DNA of 64,000 bases from Galbibacter kalidii (GTDB lineage: Bacteria; Bacteroidota; Bacteroidia; Flavobacteriales; Flavobacteriaceae). The DNA is taken from assembly GCF_026241135.1 (NCBI RefSeq), contig NZ_JAPFGA010000009.1, positions 62,001 to 126,000 of the forward strand, read 5' to 3'. Below, one piece after another: positions 17,550-26,196 of the stretch (position 1 is its first letter; every line of letters starts with the position of its first letter). The notes below the pieces were generated by a model. It searched no databases and was not told the DNA's origin. It was given only the letters and a program-made list of their open reading frames with translations. A program made the position numbers and the translations under genes.

Positions 17550-18596
17550 ATGCAAACAACAAAAAAGGACATTCGCGCACTAACCAAGGAACAACTTAGA
17601 GACTTTTTCGTCGCTCAAGGGGATAAAGCCTTTCGTGGAAATCAGGTGTATGAATGGTTGTGGGGAAAAGCGACCTATTCTTTTGATGAAATGACCAATA
17701 TCTCAAAAGAAACCCGCCAAATGCTAGAGGATAATTTTGTGATCAACAACATCAGGGTCGATCAAATGCAGCGCAGTAACGATGGAACGATAAAAAATGC
17801 CGTACGATTACATGATGACCTTATTGTAGAATCGGTTTTGATACCCACGCCCACACGAACAACTGCTTGTGTTTCCAGTCAGGTGGGCTGTAGTTTGGAT
17901 TGCAAATTTTGCGCAACAGCAAGGTTAAAGCGTATGCGAAACTTAAATCCGGATGAGATCTATGACCAAGTGGTAGCGATTGATAACGAAAGCCGTTTGT
18001 ATTTTGACAAACCTTTGTCCAATATCGTTTTTATGGGAATGGGCGAGCCATTGATGAACTACAAAAATGTGTTGGCTGCTATTGATAAAATCACTTCTCC
18101 GCCTCCCGGCGGATTGGGGATGTCTCCTAAACGAATCACAGTGTCTACTTCCGGAGTGCCGAAAATGATCAAAAAACTGGCCGACAGTAAAGTAAAATTC
18201 AAATTGGCGGTTTCATTGCACTCTGCTATTGATGAGGTGCGTACTTCCATCATGCCTTTTAATGCTACTTTTCCGCTGAAAGATCTTAGGGAAGCTTTGG
18301 AATATTGGTACAACAAGACCAAAAGCCGAATCACCTATGAATATGTAGTGTGGAGGGGGATTAATGATAAGCAGAAGGATGTGGAAGCCTTGGTGAAGTT
18401 CTGCAGGTTTGCACCTTCCAAAGTCAATATAATCGAATACAACCCCATAGGTGATGACCACTTCAAACAAGCCGATAGCAAAGCAATCGATATGTATCAA
18501 GAGCTCTTGGAGAGAAATGGTATTACGGTTACTGTGCGCCGTTCCAGAGGGAAGGATATCGATGCCGCCTGCGGACAATTAGCAAACAAGTCATAA
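17550..18596 (+). CDS. rlmN: 23S rRNA (A2503-C2)/tRNA (A37-C2) methyltransferase RlmN
   Basis: Radical SAM enzyme methylating A2503 of 23S rRNA and A37 of some tRNAs. 348 aa. The cluster motif is CSLDCKFC (C-x3-C-x2-C, near 112-119), followed by GMGEPLMNY, RITVSTSGV and LAVSLHSA. A C-terminal Cys near the end (AACGQL) is the candidate methyl-carrying residue. Monocistronic, with a -7 box directly before the ATG. Confidence 0.95.
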   Translation: MQTTKKDIRALTKEQLRDFFVAQGDKAFRGNQVYEWLWGKATYSFDEMTNISKETRQMLEDNFVINNIRVDQMQRSNDGTIKNAVRLHDDLIVESVLIPTPTRTTACVSSQVGCSLDCKFCATARLKRMRNLNPDEIYDQVVAIDNESRLYFDKPLSNIVFMGMGEPLMNYKNVLAAIDKITSPPPGGLGMSPKRITVSTSGVPKMIKKLADSKVKFKLAVSLHSAIDEVRTSIMPFNATFPLKDLREALEYWYNKTKSRITYEYVVWRGINDKQKDVEALVKFCRFAPSKVNIIEYNPIGDDHFKQADSKAIDMYQELLERNGITVTVRRSRGKDIDAACGQLANKS

Positions 18597-18606
18597 ATTC
18601 CTGAAC

Positions 18607-18691
18607 TCCTGCGAAAGCAGGAATATCAATGTTTCCTTCCACAGTGAGAGAAATAATTCCTATGCAACTTGCCTGCCGTAGGTAGGGCAGG
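18607..18691. repeat. Two small palindromes after rlmN
   Basis: TCCTGC-GAAA-GCAGGA at 18607-18622 and CCTGCC...GGCAGG at 18672-18691. Both resemble palindromes elsewhere in the window (43474-43496, 3591-3614, 51240-51259). The first could act as a terminator hairpin but has no T-run. Confidence 0.5.
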
Positions 18692-18773
18692 AATCTAATC
18701 AGCATAAACCATAAACAACCTGTGCTTTTCTACTCAATTCTGAATTTACTATTCACAAATAACAGATAAATAC

Positions 18774-18781
18774 TATCTTTA
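18774..18781 (+). promoter_or_regulatory. Candidate -7 box of the polyprenyl synthase gene
   Basis: TATCTTTA, one change from TAnnTTTG, 8 bp before the ATG at 18790; again an almost leaderless arrangement. Confidence 0.4.
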
Positions 18782-18789
18782 CGCCTTCA

Positions 18790-19767
18790 ATGAAGATAGT
18801 AGAGCAAATCAAAGAACCTATACGCCTGGAAATGGAGCTTTTTGAGAAAAAGTTCCACGAGTCCATGTCTTCAAAAGTAGCCTTACTCAATCGTATTACC
18901 TACTACATTGTTAACCGAAAGGGGAAACAAATGCGGCCCATGTTTGTTTTTTTGGTAGCCAAAATGGTGGCTGAAGGAAAAGTAAACGAACGTACATACC
19001 GTGGTGCCAGTGTTATCGAGCTGATTCATACAGCTACTTTGGTGCATGATGATGTTGTTGACGACAGTAATCGCCGTAGGGGCTTTTTCTCCATCAATGC
19101 TCTTTGGAAAAACAAAATTGCAGTTTTGGTCGGTGATTATTTACTTTCTAAAGGTCTATTGCTTTCCATCGACAATGAAGATTTCGATTTGTTGAAAATC
19201 ATATCCGTAGCCGTTCGTGAAATGAGTGAAGGAGAATTGTTGCAAATTGAAAAAGCGCGTAAGCTGGATATTACTGAAGAGGTATATTATGAGATCATTC
19301 GTCAAAAAACAGCCACTTTGATTGCAGCTTGCTGTAGTCTTGGTGCTTGTTCTGTTCATCCGGACTCCGAACAAGTGGAGCAAATGCGGAAATTCGGAGA
19401 GTTGATCGGAATGGCTTTTCAGATAAAAGATGACCTTTTTGATTATACTAATGGTCCGATCGGAAAACCGACAGGTATCGATATCAAAGAACAAAAAATG
19501 ACCTTGCCGCTTATCTATACTTTAAACATAGTGGCTAAGAAAGAACGGGATTGGTTGATCAATTCAGTAAAAACACACAATAAAAACAAAAAGCGGGTAA
19601 AAGAAGTGATCGCTTTTGTGAAAGAAAGCGGCGGATTGGAATATGCCACCCAAAAAATGATGGCTTTTAAGCAAGAAGCTTTGGATATTTTAAAAACATA
19701 TCCCGATTCTCCCTATAAAGAAGCCTTGGAATTGATGGTGGATTATGTGATCGAACGCAAAAAGTAA
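18790..19767 (+). CDS. Polyprenyl diphosphate synthase
   Basis: Long-chain trans-isoprenyl diphosphate synthase (325 aa), most likely making the side chain of menaquinone. The first Asp-rich motif is HDDVVDDSNRRRG (near 85-97) and the second QIKDDLFDY (near 215-223); GKQMRPMFV (near 44-52) is the IPP-binding Arg region. Product length cannot be read reliably. It stands alone between rlmN and dnaG. Confidence 0.9.
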   Translation: MKIVEQIKEPIRLEMELFEKKFHESMSSKVALLNRITYYIVNRKGKQMRPMFVFLVAKMVAEGKVNERTYRGASVIELIHTATLVHDDVVDDSNRRRGFFSINALWKNKIAVLVGDYLLSKGLLLSIDNEDFDLLKIISVAVREMSEGELLQIEKARKLDITEEVYYEIIRQKTATLIAACCSLGACSVHPDSEQVEQMRKFGELIGMAFQIKDDLFDYTNGPIGKPTGIDIKEQKMTLPLIYTLNIVAKKERDWLINSVKTHNKNKKRVKEVIAFVKESGGLEYATQKMMAFKQEALDILKTYPDSPYKEALELMVDYVIERKK

Positions 19768-19846
19768 TCACATTGTATTTTATAGGTTTCTCTTTCATGA
19801 GAAGAAAAAACAAATCTGTATTTTTATAACCTAAAACTGTACTCTT

Positions 19847-21850
19847 TTGATATCAAAATCAACCATAGATAAAGTGTTTGACGCTTCTCGTGTAGAAGAG
19901 GTGATTGGTGATTTTGTGCAATTAAAAAAATCGGGTTCTAATTTTAAAGGTTTGAGTCCGTTTACTGATGAGCGCACACCGAGTTTTATGGTGTCCCCGG
20001 TAAAACAGATATGGAAAGATTTCAGTAGTGGAAAAGGAGGCAATGTTGTGGCTTTTTTAATGGAACACGAACATTATACCTATCCAGAAGCCATAAAATA
20101 CCTCGCTAAAAAATACAATATTGAAGTCGAGGAAACCGAGCAGACCGATGAAGACAAAGTAAAAGCCAGTGAGCGCGAAAGCATGTTTTTGGTTTCTGAA
20201 TATGCTCAGGGATATTTCCACAATACTTTACTGAATACAGAATCTGGAAAAGCCATTGGGGGTACTTATTTCAAGGAAAGAGGCTTTACAAAGGAAACCA
20301 TCGAGAAATTTAAGTTGGGGTATTCCCTGGACCAGTGGGATGTTTTTACCAAGGAAGCGCTGGGAAAAGGTTATCAACTGGAGTTTTTGGAAAAAACAGG
20401 GTTGACCATTGTCAAGGAAGGTGCTCCGGGAGCCGATAAAAAAATGTTCGACCGTTTTAAAGGACGGGTAATGTTTCCCATTCACTCCATGAGCGGACGC
20501 GTGTTAGGTTTTGGCGGACGTATATTGACTTCGTATAAAAAAGCAGCCAAATACCTGAATTCCCCCGAAAGTGATATTTACCACAAGAGTAAGGTGCTTT
20601 ACGGCATTTATCATGCAAAACAGGCTATTGCCAAACAGGATAATTGTTATTTAGTGGAAGGATATACCGATGTTATTCAGTTTCATCAAACTGGGATTGA
20701 AAACGTAGTAGCTTCCAGTGGAACAGCCTTAACACCTGATCAGATCCGTTTGGTCAACAGGCTTACAAAAAACATAACAGTTCTTTTTGATGGTGATGCG
20801 GCCGGATTAAGGGCTTCTTTACGTGGTGTAGACCTTATCCTTGAACAAGGAATGAACGTTAAAGTCTGCACTTTCCCCGAGGGACATGACCCTGATAGTT
20901 TTGCCCGTGAACACGATCATGAGGAGTTGGTGGGGTATTTGGAGGAAAATGCAACGGATTTCATTAGTTTCAAGGCGTCGCTGTTGGCCAATGAGGCTAA
21001 AAACGATCCGATAAAAAAGGCAGAAACCATTCGCGAGATGGTCAACAGCATCTTTAAAATTCCCGATCGTATACAGCGGGAGGTGTATATTCAGGAATGT
21101 TCCCGTATCATGGATATTTCTGAAGAGGTTCTGTATAACACCTTGGCACAAATGGGGAAGAAAGAACTTGCTGATGCCAATAAAAAACACCGACAGGAAC
21201 GCAAAAAGAATGCGCTAAATGTGGTAAAACACAGTGGGGAGACTGTTGCAGAAAAGGTAAATCAGCTTGATGAACTCGAAAAGTCCATTATAGCTATCCT
21301 GTTGTTTCACGGAGACAAAACAGAATCTTTTAACGATGTTTTGCTGGAAGAGGATGAAGAAGGCAACATGGTCGAAAAAGAAGTCGAGGTTGAGATGAAG
21401 GTTTATGAAAAAATATTTTTGGATTTGCAGGCCGATGAAACTGAATTTGCTAATGAGAATTTCAGGGATATTTATCGCATCTTGATCGAGATATTGAATG
21501 TAGGGGGTGTTTTAAAAATGGATGATTTCCTTCAGAAACTAACACAAGAACAAAATGCCGTTGTTGTCGATATCCTTATGAATGAGGAAAAATATGCATT
21601 ATCAGACTGGGAAAGCAAAGACATTTTGGTAAAACAAAAAGATATGTCTGTCAGATTGTGGGTTTTTCAAACCATCTCTATGCTACGACTGAAATTACTA
21701 AATATGTTGGTGGATGATATTCAAGAAGCGATTGGTGTAAATAACAATGCCGGAGCAGATCAACTTGAGGAAGTAAAAAATTACTGGGAATTAAGGAAAG
21801 TGCTATCCTACAAATTTGGATTGGTCACCAATACTACCTTTTACAATTAG
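19847..21850 (+). CDS. dnaG: DNA primase with degenerate zinc-binding domain
   Basis: Makes RNA primers at the replication fork. 667 aa; the TTG start gives MISKSTIDKVFD, the expected N-terminus, and no ATG fits. The N-terminal domain keeps the zinc-ribbon layout, but all four metal ligands are replaced: S37 and T40 (in LSPFTDERTPSF), D58 and S61 (in KDFSSGKGG). The catalytic core has the Toprim motifs VEGYTDVI and LFDGDAAG. The C-terminal third is helical and poorly conserved, as usual for the helicase-binding domain. Loss of the zinc ligands appears to be a lineage trait of Bacteroidota. Confidence 0.93.
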   Translation: MISKSTIDKVFDASRVEEVIGDFVQLKKSGSNFKGLSPFTDERTPSFMVSPVKQIWKDFSSGKGGNVVAFLMEHEHYTYPEAIKYLAKKYNIEVEETEQTDEDKVKASERESMFLVSEYAQGYFHNTLLNTESGKAIGGTYFKERGFTKETIEKFKLGYSLDQWDVFTKEALGKGYQLEFLEKTGLTIVKEGAPGADKKMFDRFKGRVMFPIHSMSGRVLGFGGRILTSYKKAAKYLNSPESDIYHKSKVLYGIYHAKQAIAKQDNCYLVEGYTDVIQFHQTGIENVVASSGTALTPDQIRLVNRLTKNITVLFDGDAAGLRASLRGVDLILEQGMNVKVCTFPEGHDPDSFAREHDHEELVGYLEENATDFISFKASLLANEAKNDPIKKAETIREMVNSIFKIPDRIQREVYIQECSRIMDISEEVLYNTLAQMGKKELADANKKHRQERKKNALNVVKHSGETVAEKVNQLDELEKSIIAILLFHGDKTESFNDVLLEEDEEGNMVEKEVEVEMKVYEKIFLDLQADETEFANENFRDIYRILIEILNVGGVLKMDDFLQKLTQEQNAVVVDILMNEEKYALSDWESKDILVKQKDMSVRLWVFQTISMLRLKLLNMLVDDIQEAIGVNNNAGADQLEEVKNYWELRKVLSYKFGLVTNTTFYN

Positions 21851-21882
21851 GTCTTTCTTTGGATGTGTGGTGGAGGGAGATA

Positions 21883-22512
21883 TTAGTATAGCTCAAGGGC
21901 TTTTGCTTGTTGCAGCATATCAACCATATTATCAACATTCAGTTTTCGCATCAAACGCGCTTTGTATGTGCTTACAGTTTTCTCATTAAGTCCAAGTTCT
22001 TCTGCAACTTGTTTGTTGCGTTTTCCAAGTGACAAGAGCTTGAGTACTTCCACTTCCCGAGTCGATAATTTCCTGAATAATTTTCTGGGTTTGTTGGTGC
22101 TTTCATCAAAAGCAAGGCGTTGTGCCAGTTCGTTGGTGATGAACATTCCGCCACCGGCTACTTTTTTGATAGCGCTCAATAATGTGTCTATCGATGCTGT
22201 TTTAGAAACATAGCCAGAAGCACCTGCACGTAAAGTGCTAAGTGCATAAACATCTTCAGCCTGTGCGCTAAAAATCAACACATTGCTGTTTGGAAAATCT
22301 TTTTTCAACTTTCTTAATGCAGTGATACCATTCACCTCTGGTATATCCATTTCAAGCAGGATGATATCAGGCTGTTTTATAGAGAGTATGGAAAACAATT
22401 CAGACGTTGTGCTTACACTAGCGATTACCTCAACTTCATTACTTTCGTTTAGAGTTGTTTCAAGACCTATTCTTACTATTGGGTGGTTGTCAGCCACAAG
22501 AACTTTAACCAT
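21883..22512 (-). CDS. NarL/FixJ-type response regulator with Glu at the phospho-acceptor position
   Basis: 209-residue regulator: REC domain (1-120) and LuxR-type HTH (about 145-205: LSTREVEVLKLLSLGKRNKQVAEELGLNEKTVSTY...). In the REC domain the usual phospho-acceptor Asp is E54 (IILLEMDIP) and the acidic pocket reads D8-N9 rather than D-D; the conserved Lys (K104) and Ser/Thr (S82) remain. It may therefore act without phosphorylation. No histidine kinase is nearby. It converges on dnaG, with 32 bp between stop codons. Target genes are unknown. Confidence 0.88.
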   Translation of the reverse strand: MVKVLVADNHPIVRIGLETTLNESNEVEVIASVSTTSELFSILSIKQPDIILLEMDIPEVNGITALRKLKKDFPNSNVLIFSAQAEDVYALSTLRAGASGYVSKTASIDTLLSAIKKVAGGGMFITNELAQRLAFDESTNKPRKLFRKLSTREVEVLKLLSLGKRNKQVAEELGLNEKTVSTYKARLMRKLNVDNMVDMLQQAKALELY

Positions 22513-22674
22513 AATGACTGTTTTAAAATTAATTATGAGTAAGCCATAACAGGGGCTGGCATGTAAAATGCCCTCTTGAGTTTGGTAAGTATGTCTTTTA
22601 GGGTTAACTGGCTAAATGTATATAAAAATAGCGATTAACCAAAAATTAAGTACGAACTTTCGAGTATCTGTTCA

Positions 22675-23463
22675 TTATTTCATGTGAACGGGGATTTCAC
22701 ATACTGGAATAGGGATCATTTTATGCTTATTGTTGTTGTTGAATCTTGTGTAAATGTCGAATACTTCCTTTTTACGACCCTCAAAATCAGAGGATTTTTT
22801 GTCTTCATCGGCCATTTTCATAGCCCACTCCAGTTCCGGATAAGAAGCCCCAATTTGGTCTTCATCGGTTCGGTTATCACCCCAAAGTCCATCTGTAGGT
22901 GCTGCTTTTTGAATTTCTTCGTTTACATCCAATATGCGGGCTATTTCGTAGATTTCTGTTTTTAAGAGATCAGCAATGGGGCTCAGGTCTACACCACCAT
23001 CACCGTATTTGGTGTAGAAACCAACACCAAAATCTTCAACTTTATTACCTGTTCCGGCTACCAAATACTTGTGAAGAGCCGCAAAGTAATATAGTGAGGT
23101 CATCCTGAGTCTTGCCCTGGTATTGGCAAGTGCCATAAATCGATCCTCTTCGTTGTCAACCGCAGGAAAAGCCTCGACCAAACTATCGAAAACAGGAGTG
23201 AGGTTTACTTGTGTAGTGGAAACGTTTGGGAAATTATTTTGTAACCACTGGATGTGATTATTGGCTCTGCTGACTTGATTTTCTGCCTGATGAATAGGCA
23301 TTTTTAAACATAACAAGTCCAAGCCCGTTTTGGCGCATAGGGTAGAAGTGACCGCCGAGTCGATTCCACCGGAAACCCCTATGATAAATCCATTCATATT
23401 AGCTTTTTCAGCATAACTTTTTAACCAATCTACAATGTGATCTATAACCTGTTCTGTTTTCAT
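22675..23463 (-). CDS. nadE: NAD+ synthase, ammonia-dependent
   Basis: Final step of NAD synthesis: ATP-dependent amidation of NaAD. 262 aa consisting only of the synthetase domain, with no N-terminal glutaminase domain, so ammonia is probably used directly. The PP-loop SGGIDSAV (near 31-38) and the substrate-binding GTGNKVEDFGVGFYTKYGDGG and DGLWGDNRTDEDQIG segments are present. Divergent from gldB; the 263-bp gap between them holds the gldB promoter. Confidence 0.94.
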   Translation of the reverse strand: MKTEQVIDHIVDWLKSYAEKANMNGFIIGVSGGIDSAVTSTLCAKTGLDLLCLKMPIHQAENQVSRANNHIQWLQNNFPNVSTTQVNLTPVFDSLVEAFPAVDNEEDRFMALANTRARLRMTSLYYFAALHKYLVAGTGNKVEDFGVGFYTKYGDGGVDLSPIADLLKTEIYEIARILDVNEEIQKAAPTDGLWGDNRTDEDQIGASYPELEWAMKMADEDKKSSDFEGRKKEVFDIYTRFNNNNKHKMIPIPVCEIPVHMK

Positions 23464-23566
23464 GTATTCGTTTTTTTAGGTTTCTGAATATGAAGTTGCT
23501 TTTTGAAGGCTTACGGTTTCAAATTCAGAAATGACAATATAATCGTTTATAATTTTCAGATTCGAT

Positions 23567-23574
23567 TAACTTTG
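23567..23574 (+). promoter_or_regulatory. Candidate -7 box for gldBC
   Basis: TAACTTTG matches TAnnTTTG and is followed by CA as in many Flavobacteriia promoters. It would give a leader of about 150 nt before gldB. Confidence 0.4.
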
Positions 23575-23732
23575 CAAGCAATTCGGCATAATTCAGTCGT
23601 TGTAAATATACATAAATGCAATAAAAAAATTATGCTGGGTTTCTTATGTTCAAATTATTTATTTCAGGGGAAATATAACAGATTTTGAAATTTATAAAAA
23701 GCGAAAATATCAAAGGTTTTAAATTTATGTAT

Positions 23733-24689
23733 ATGAGGAAAATTTTGGGCTTATTTATTGCAGTTTTGCTAATGGCATGTACTGGAAAAGGCAGAGTGGA
23801 GAGCGAAATCGCAAAAATTGATGTCGATGTGCAGATAGACAGATTTGATGAGGCATTTGCCAGGGCAACGCCATCAAATCTCCCGGAATTAAAAAACACA
23901 TATCCCTATTTGTTTCCTGAACAGTATCCTGACAGTGTGTGGGTCAACCGAATGAAGGATACACTTCAGCAGGAAATATCTACGGAAATCAACAAGGTAT
24001 TTTCCGGTTTTGAAGATGATAAAAGTGAATACAAGTCTGTTTTTCAGCATATAAAATATTACTTCCCCGATTTTGATCCGCCTAAGATTGTTACCGTTAT
24101 TTCTGATGTAGATTATAAGAATAGGGTTATTTATGCAGACAATTTGCTGTTGTTGGGCTTGGATAATTATTTAGGAGCCGAACACCGATTCTATGACGGG
24201 ATACAAAACTATATCAAGAAAAATTTTATCGCAGATCAAATCCCTGTTGATATATCGAAGACTATAGCCAAAAGTAAAGTGCGCCCACCGGGGAGTCGAA
24301 CTTTTCTCGCCCAGATGATATATTACGGTAAGTTATATTATGTGGTCGATTTGTTTGTCCCTCATTTACCTAATGAAAATAAAATAGGCTATACGGAAGG
24401 GGAATATCAATGGGTCTTGACCAACGAAAACTACATATGGCGGTATTTTGTAGAGCGGGAATTGCTCTTTTCTACCGATTCCAAACTGTCGGAACGCTTT
24501 ATTCATCCGGCGCCATTTTCCAAGTTTTATTTACAGCTCGACAATGAATCACCGGGGCGATTGGGACAATTTATAGGTTGGCAGATCGTGAATGCATATA
24601 TGGAAAATAATGAAGTATCTTTGCAGCAAATGTTGAATACCCCGGCTGAAGAAATTTTTAATAATTCGAAATACAAACCAGAAAAATAA
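23733..24689 (+). CDS. gldB: Gliding motility lipoprotein GldB
   Basis: Lipoprotein required for gliding in Flavobacterium johnsoniae. The ATG at 23733 gives MRKILGLFIAVLLMAC with a good lipobox (LMAC); ATG 23727 is a second possibility, and the frame reaches back to a TTG at 23685 with no signal-like sequence. The rest (318 aa in total) is the GldB domain, with RFDEAFA near the N-terminus and HPAPFSKFYLQLDNESPGRLGQFIGWQIV near the C-terminus. The stop codon overlaps the gldC start by one base (TAATG), so they are translationally coupled. Confidence 0.9.
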   Translation: MRKILGLFIAVLLMACTGKGRVESEIAKIDVDVQIDRFDEAFARATPSNLPELKNTYPYLFPEQYPDSVWVNRMKDTLQQEISTEINKVFSGFEDDKSEYKSVFQHIKYYFPDFDPPKIVTVISDVDYKNRVIYADNLLLLGLDNYLGAEHRFYDGIQNYIKKNFIADQIPVDISKTIAKSKVRPPGSRTFLAQMIYYGKLYYVVDLFVPHLPNENKIGYTEGEYQWVLTNENYIWRYFVERELLFSTDSKLSERFIHPAPFSKFYLQLDNESPGRLGQFIGWQIVNAYMENNEVSLQQMLNTPAEEIFNNSKYKPEK

Positions 24690-25024
24690 TGGCTAAAACA
24701 CATAAATCTGATATAAAACTTTCTGTTGAACTCGACGAAAATAAAATCCCTGAAAAACTGCATTGGACAGCCCAAGATGGAGGTGTGGAAAATGAAGCTG
24801 CTAAAGCGTTTCTACTTTCAGTTTGGGATAGCAAGCAGCAGGAAACCCTGAAAATCGATCTTTGGACTAAAGATATGCCGGTCGATGAAATGAAAGTCTT
24901 TCTTCATCAAACTCTGGTGTCGTTGAGTGATACCTACTATAGAGCGACACAGGATGAAAAAATGACGGCTACGATGAGGGATTTTTGTGATTATTTTGCT
25001 GAAAAGCTGGAGTTGAAGAAATAA
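24689..25024 (+). CDS. gldC: Gliding motility protein GldC
   Basis: 111-residue soluble protein without a signal peptide; contains LHWTAQDGG and AKAFLLSVWDSKQQETLKIDLWTKDMPVDEM, characteristic of GldC. Coupled to gldB by a one-base overlap. In F. johnsoniae gldC lies next to gldB and enhances gliding. The molecular role is not known. Confidence 0.9.
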   Translation: MAKTHKSDIKLSVELDENKIPEKLHWTAQDGGVENEAAKAFLLSVWDSKQQETLKIDLWTKDMPVDEMKVFLHQTLVSLSDTYYRATQDEKMTATMRDFCDYFAEKLELKK

Positions 25025-25097
25025 TATTGATTTTTAAGGCTGTGTAACAAAACGCCGACACATTCGTCATAAAATTGTAACCCGTAACATTTTTGTG

Positions 25098-25568
25098 ATG
25101 AAAAAATTAACTTTCCTTGCGTTTGCCTGTATTTTTCTAGTGTCCTGTGGTGCTTCTACGCCCTATGATTCTTTTAGAAAAGAAAATAAAGAAGCAATTG
25201 CTTTTTCTTTAAGTGCTTCCAATTTTTTGGCTAGTTTTTTTGTTGATAAAGAAGATATGAAAGAGCTGAAACAAGTTGTAGGAGGAATTTCCAAATACAG
25301 GATTTTGGTCGGAAATGAAGAAAATGCAGCTGAACTGGATGCGGATTTTAAACGGTTTGTCAAAAGAAAAGGCTATGAGTCGCTTTTTTACATTAACGAT
25401 AAAGGGGAAACCATAAATCTGTATTTTTACAAAAAGAGAAATAAGGTTCGTGAGCTTATTTTTAAAGTTGGTGGAAGTGATGATTTTGTGATTATCAGTG
25501 CTGAAGGAAATATTAAATTTAAGGATATAGACCGATTGGTAAATCGAGCAGTGGTAGACGCACACTGA
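25098..25568 (+). CDS. DUF4252-type small lipoprotein
   Basis: 156-residue lipoprotein. The start at ATG 25098 gives MKKLTFLAFACIFLVSCG with lipobox LVSC; a GTG lies one codon upstream. The mature part resembles DUF4252 proteins of Bacteroidota (function unknown): a short alternating alpha/beta protein with KELKQVVGGISKYRILVGNE and a C-terminal LIFKVGGSDDFVIISAEGNIKFKDI. It starts 73 bp after gldC and could be co-transcribed with it; no gliding role is established. Confidence 0.7.
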   Translation: MKKLTFLAFACIFLVSCGASTPYDSFRKENKEAIAFSLSASNFLASFFVDKEDMKELKQVVGGISKYRILVGNEENAAELDADFKRFVKRKGYESLFYINDKGETINLYFYKKRNKVRELIFKVGGSDDFVIISAEGNIKFKDIDRLVNRAVVDAH

Positions 25569-25582
25569 TTTTTATCGACAGC

Positions 25583-26185
25583 TTATTTTATTTCTTGATT
25601 GATCTGATCGATATAATTTAGTACTTCTTCACGTCCCAACCCGGTAGATGAGGAGGTGACAAAACAATTAGGCGCTTCTTCCCAAATTTCTGCAGTCATT
25701 ACTTCTAAATATTGCTGAACCTGACGTTCGATAGCCTTTGGTTTCAATTTATCAACTTTGGTAAAAATAATGGAAAACGGAATTTGATTTTCTCCCAACC
25801 ACTGCATGAATTCCATATCAATTTTTTGAGGTTCGTGACGGATGTCGATTAGTACAAATGCTGAAACCAACTGCTGACGGTGTTCAAAATATTGAGTGAT
25901 AAATTTCTGAAATGTATTTTTTAGTTTTTTAGAAACCTTCGCATAGCCATAGCCCGGTAAATCGACTAGATACCAACGCTCATTGATCTTAAAATGATTG
26001 ATAAGCTGTGTTTTTCCGGGTTTCCCCGACGTTTTTGCTAAGTGCTTCCGCTCGGTAAGCATATTAATGAGCGAAGATTTTCCAACATTCGACCTGCCAA
26101 TAAAAGCATATTCGGGAATAGGCTCATTGGGACACTTTTTTACATCCGAATTACTTATGACAAAAGTAGCGGACTTGATCTGCAT
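25583..26185 (-). CDS. engB: Ribosome biogenesis GTP-binding protein EngB/YsxC
   Basis: GTPase needed for 50S subunit assembly. The start at 26185 gives MQIKSATFVISN and a 200-aa protein of normal size; the frame continues 31 codons upstream into the end of the hydrolase gene, which is not plausible coding. G1 GRSNVGKSS, G2/switch I GKTQ, G3 DLPGYGY, G4 TKVDK and G5 TSSSTG are all seen. It follows the hydrolase gene by 11 bp. Confidence 0.94.
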   Translation of the reverse strand: MQIKSATFVISNSDVKKCPNEPIPEYAFIGRSNVGKSSLINMLTERKHLAKTSGKPGKTQLINHFKINERWYLVDLPGYGYAKVSKKLKNTFQKFITQYFEHRQQLVSAFVLIDIRHEPQKIDMEFMQWLGENQIPFSIIFTKVDKLKPKAIERQVQQYLEVMTAEIWEEAPNCFVTSSSTGLGREEVLNYIDQINQEIK

Positions 26186-26196
26186 AGGTCGTTTTT

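Noticed and set aside
22899-23108. Plus-strand frames over nadE
   Set aside because: Antisense shadows of a clear nadE gene with complete motifs.
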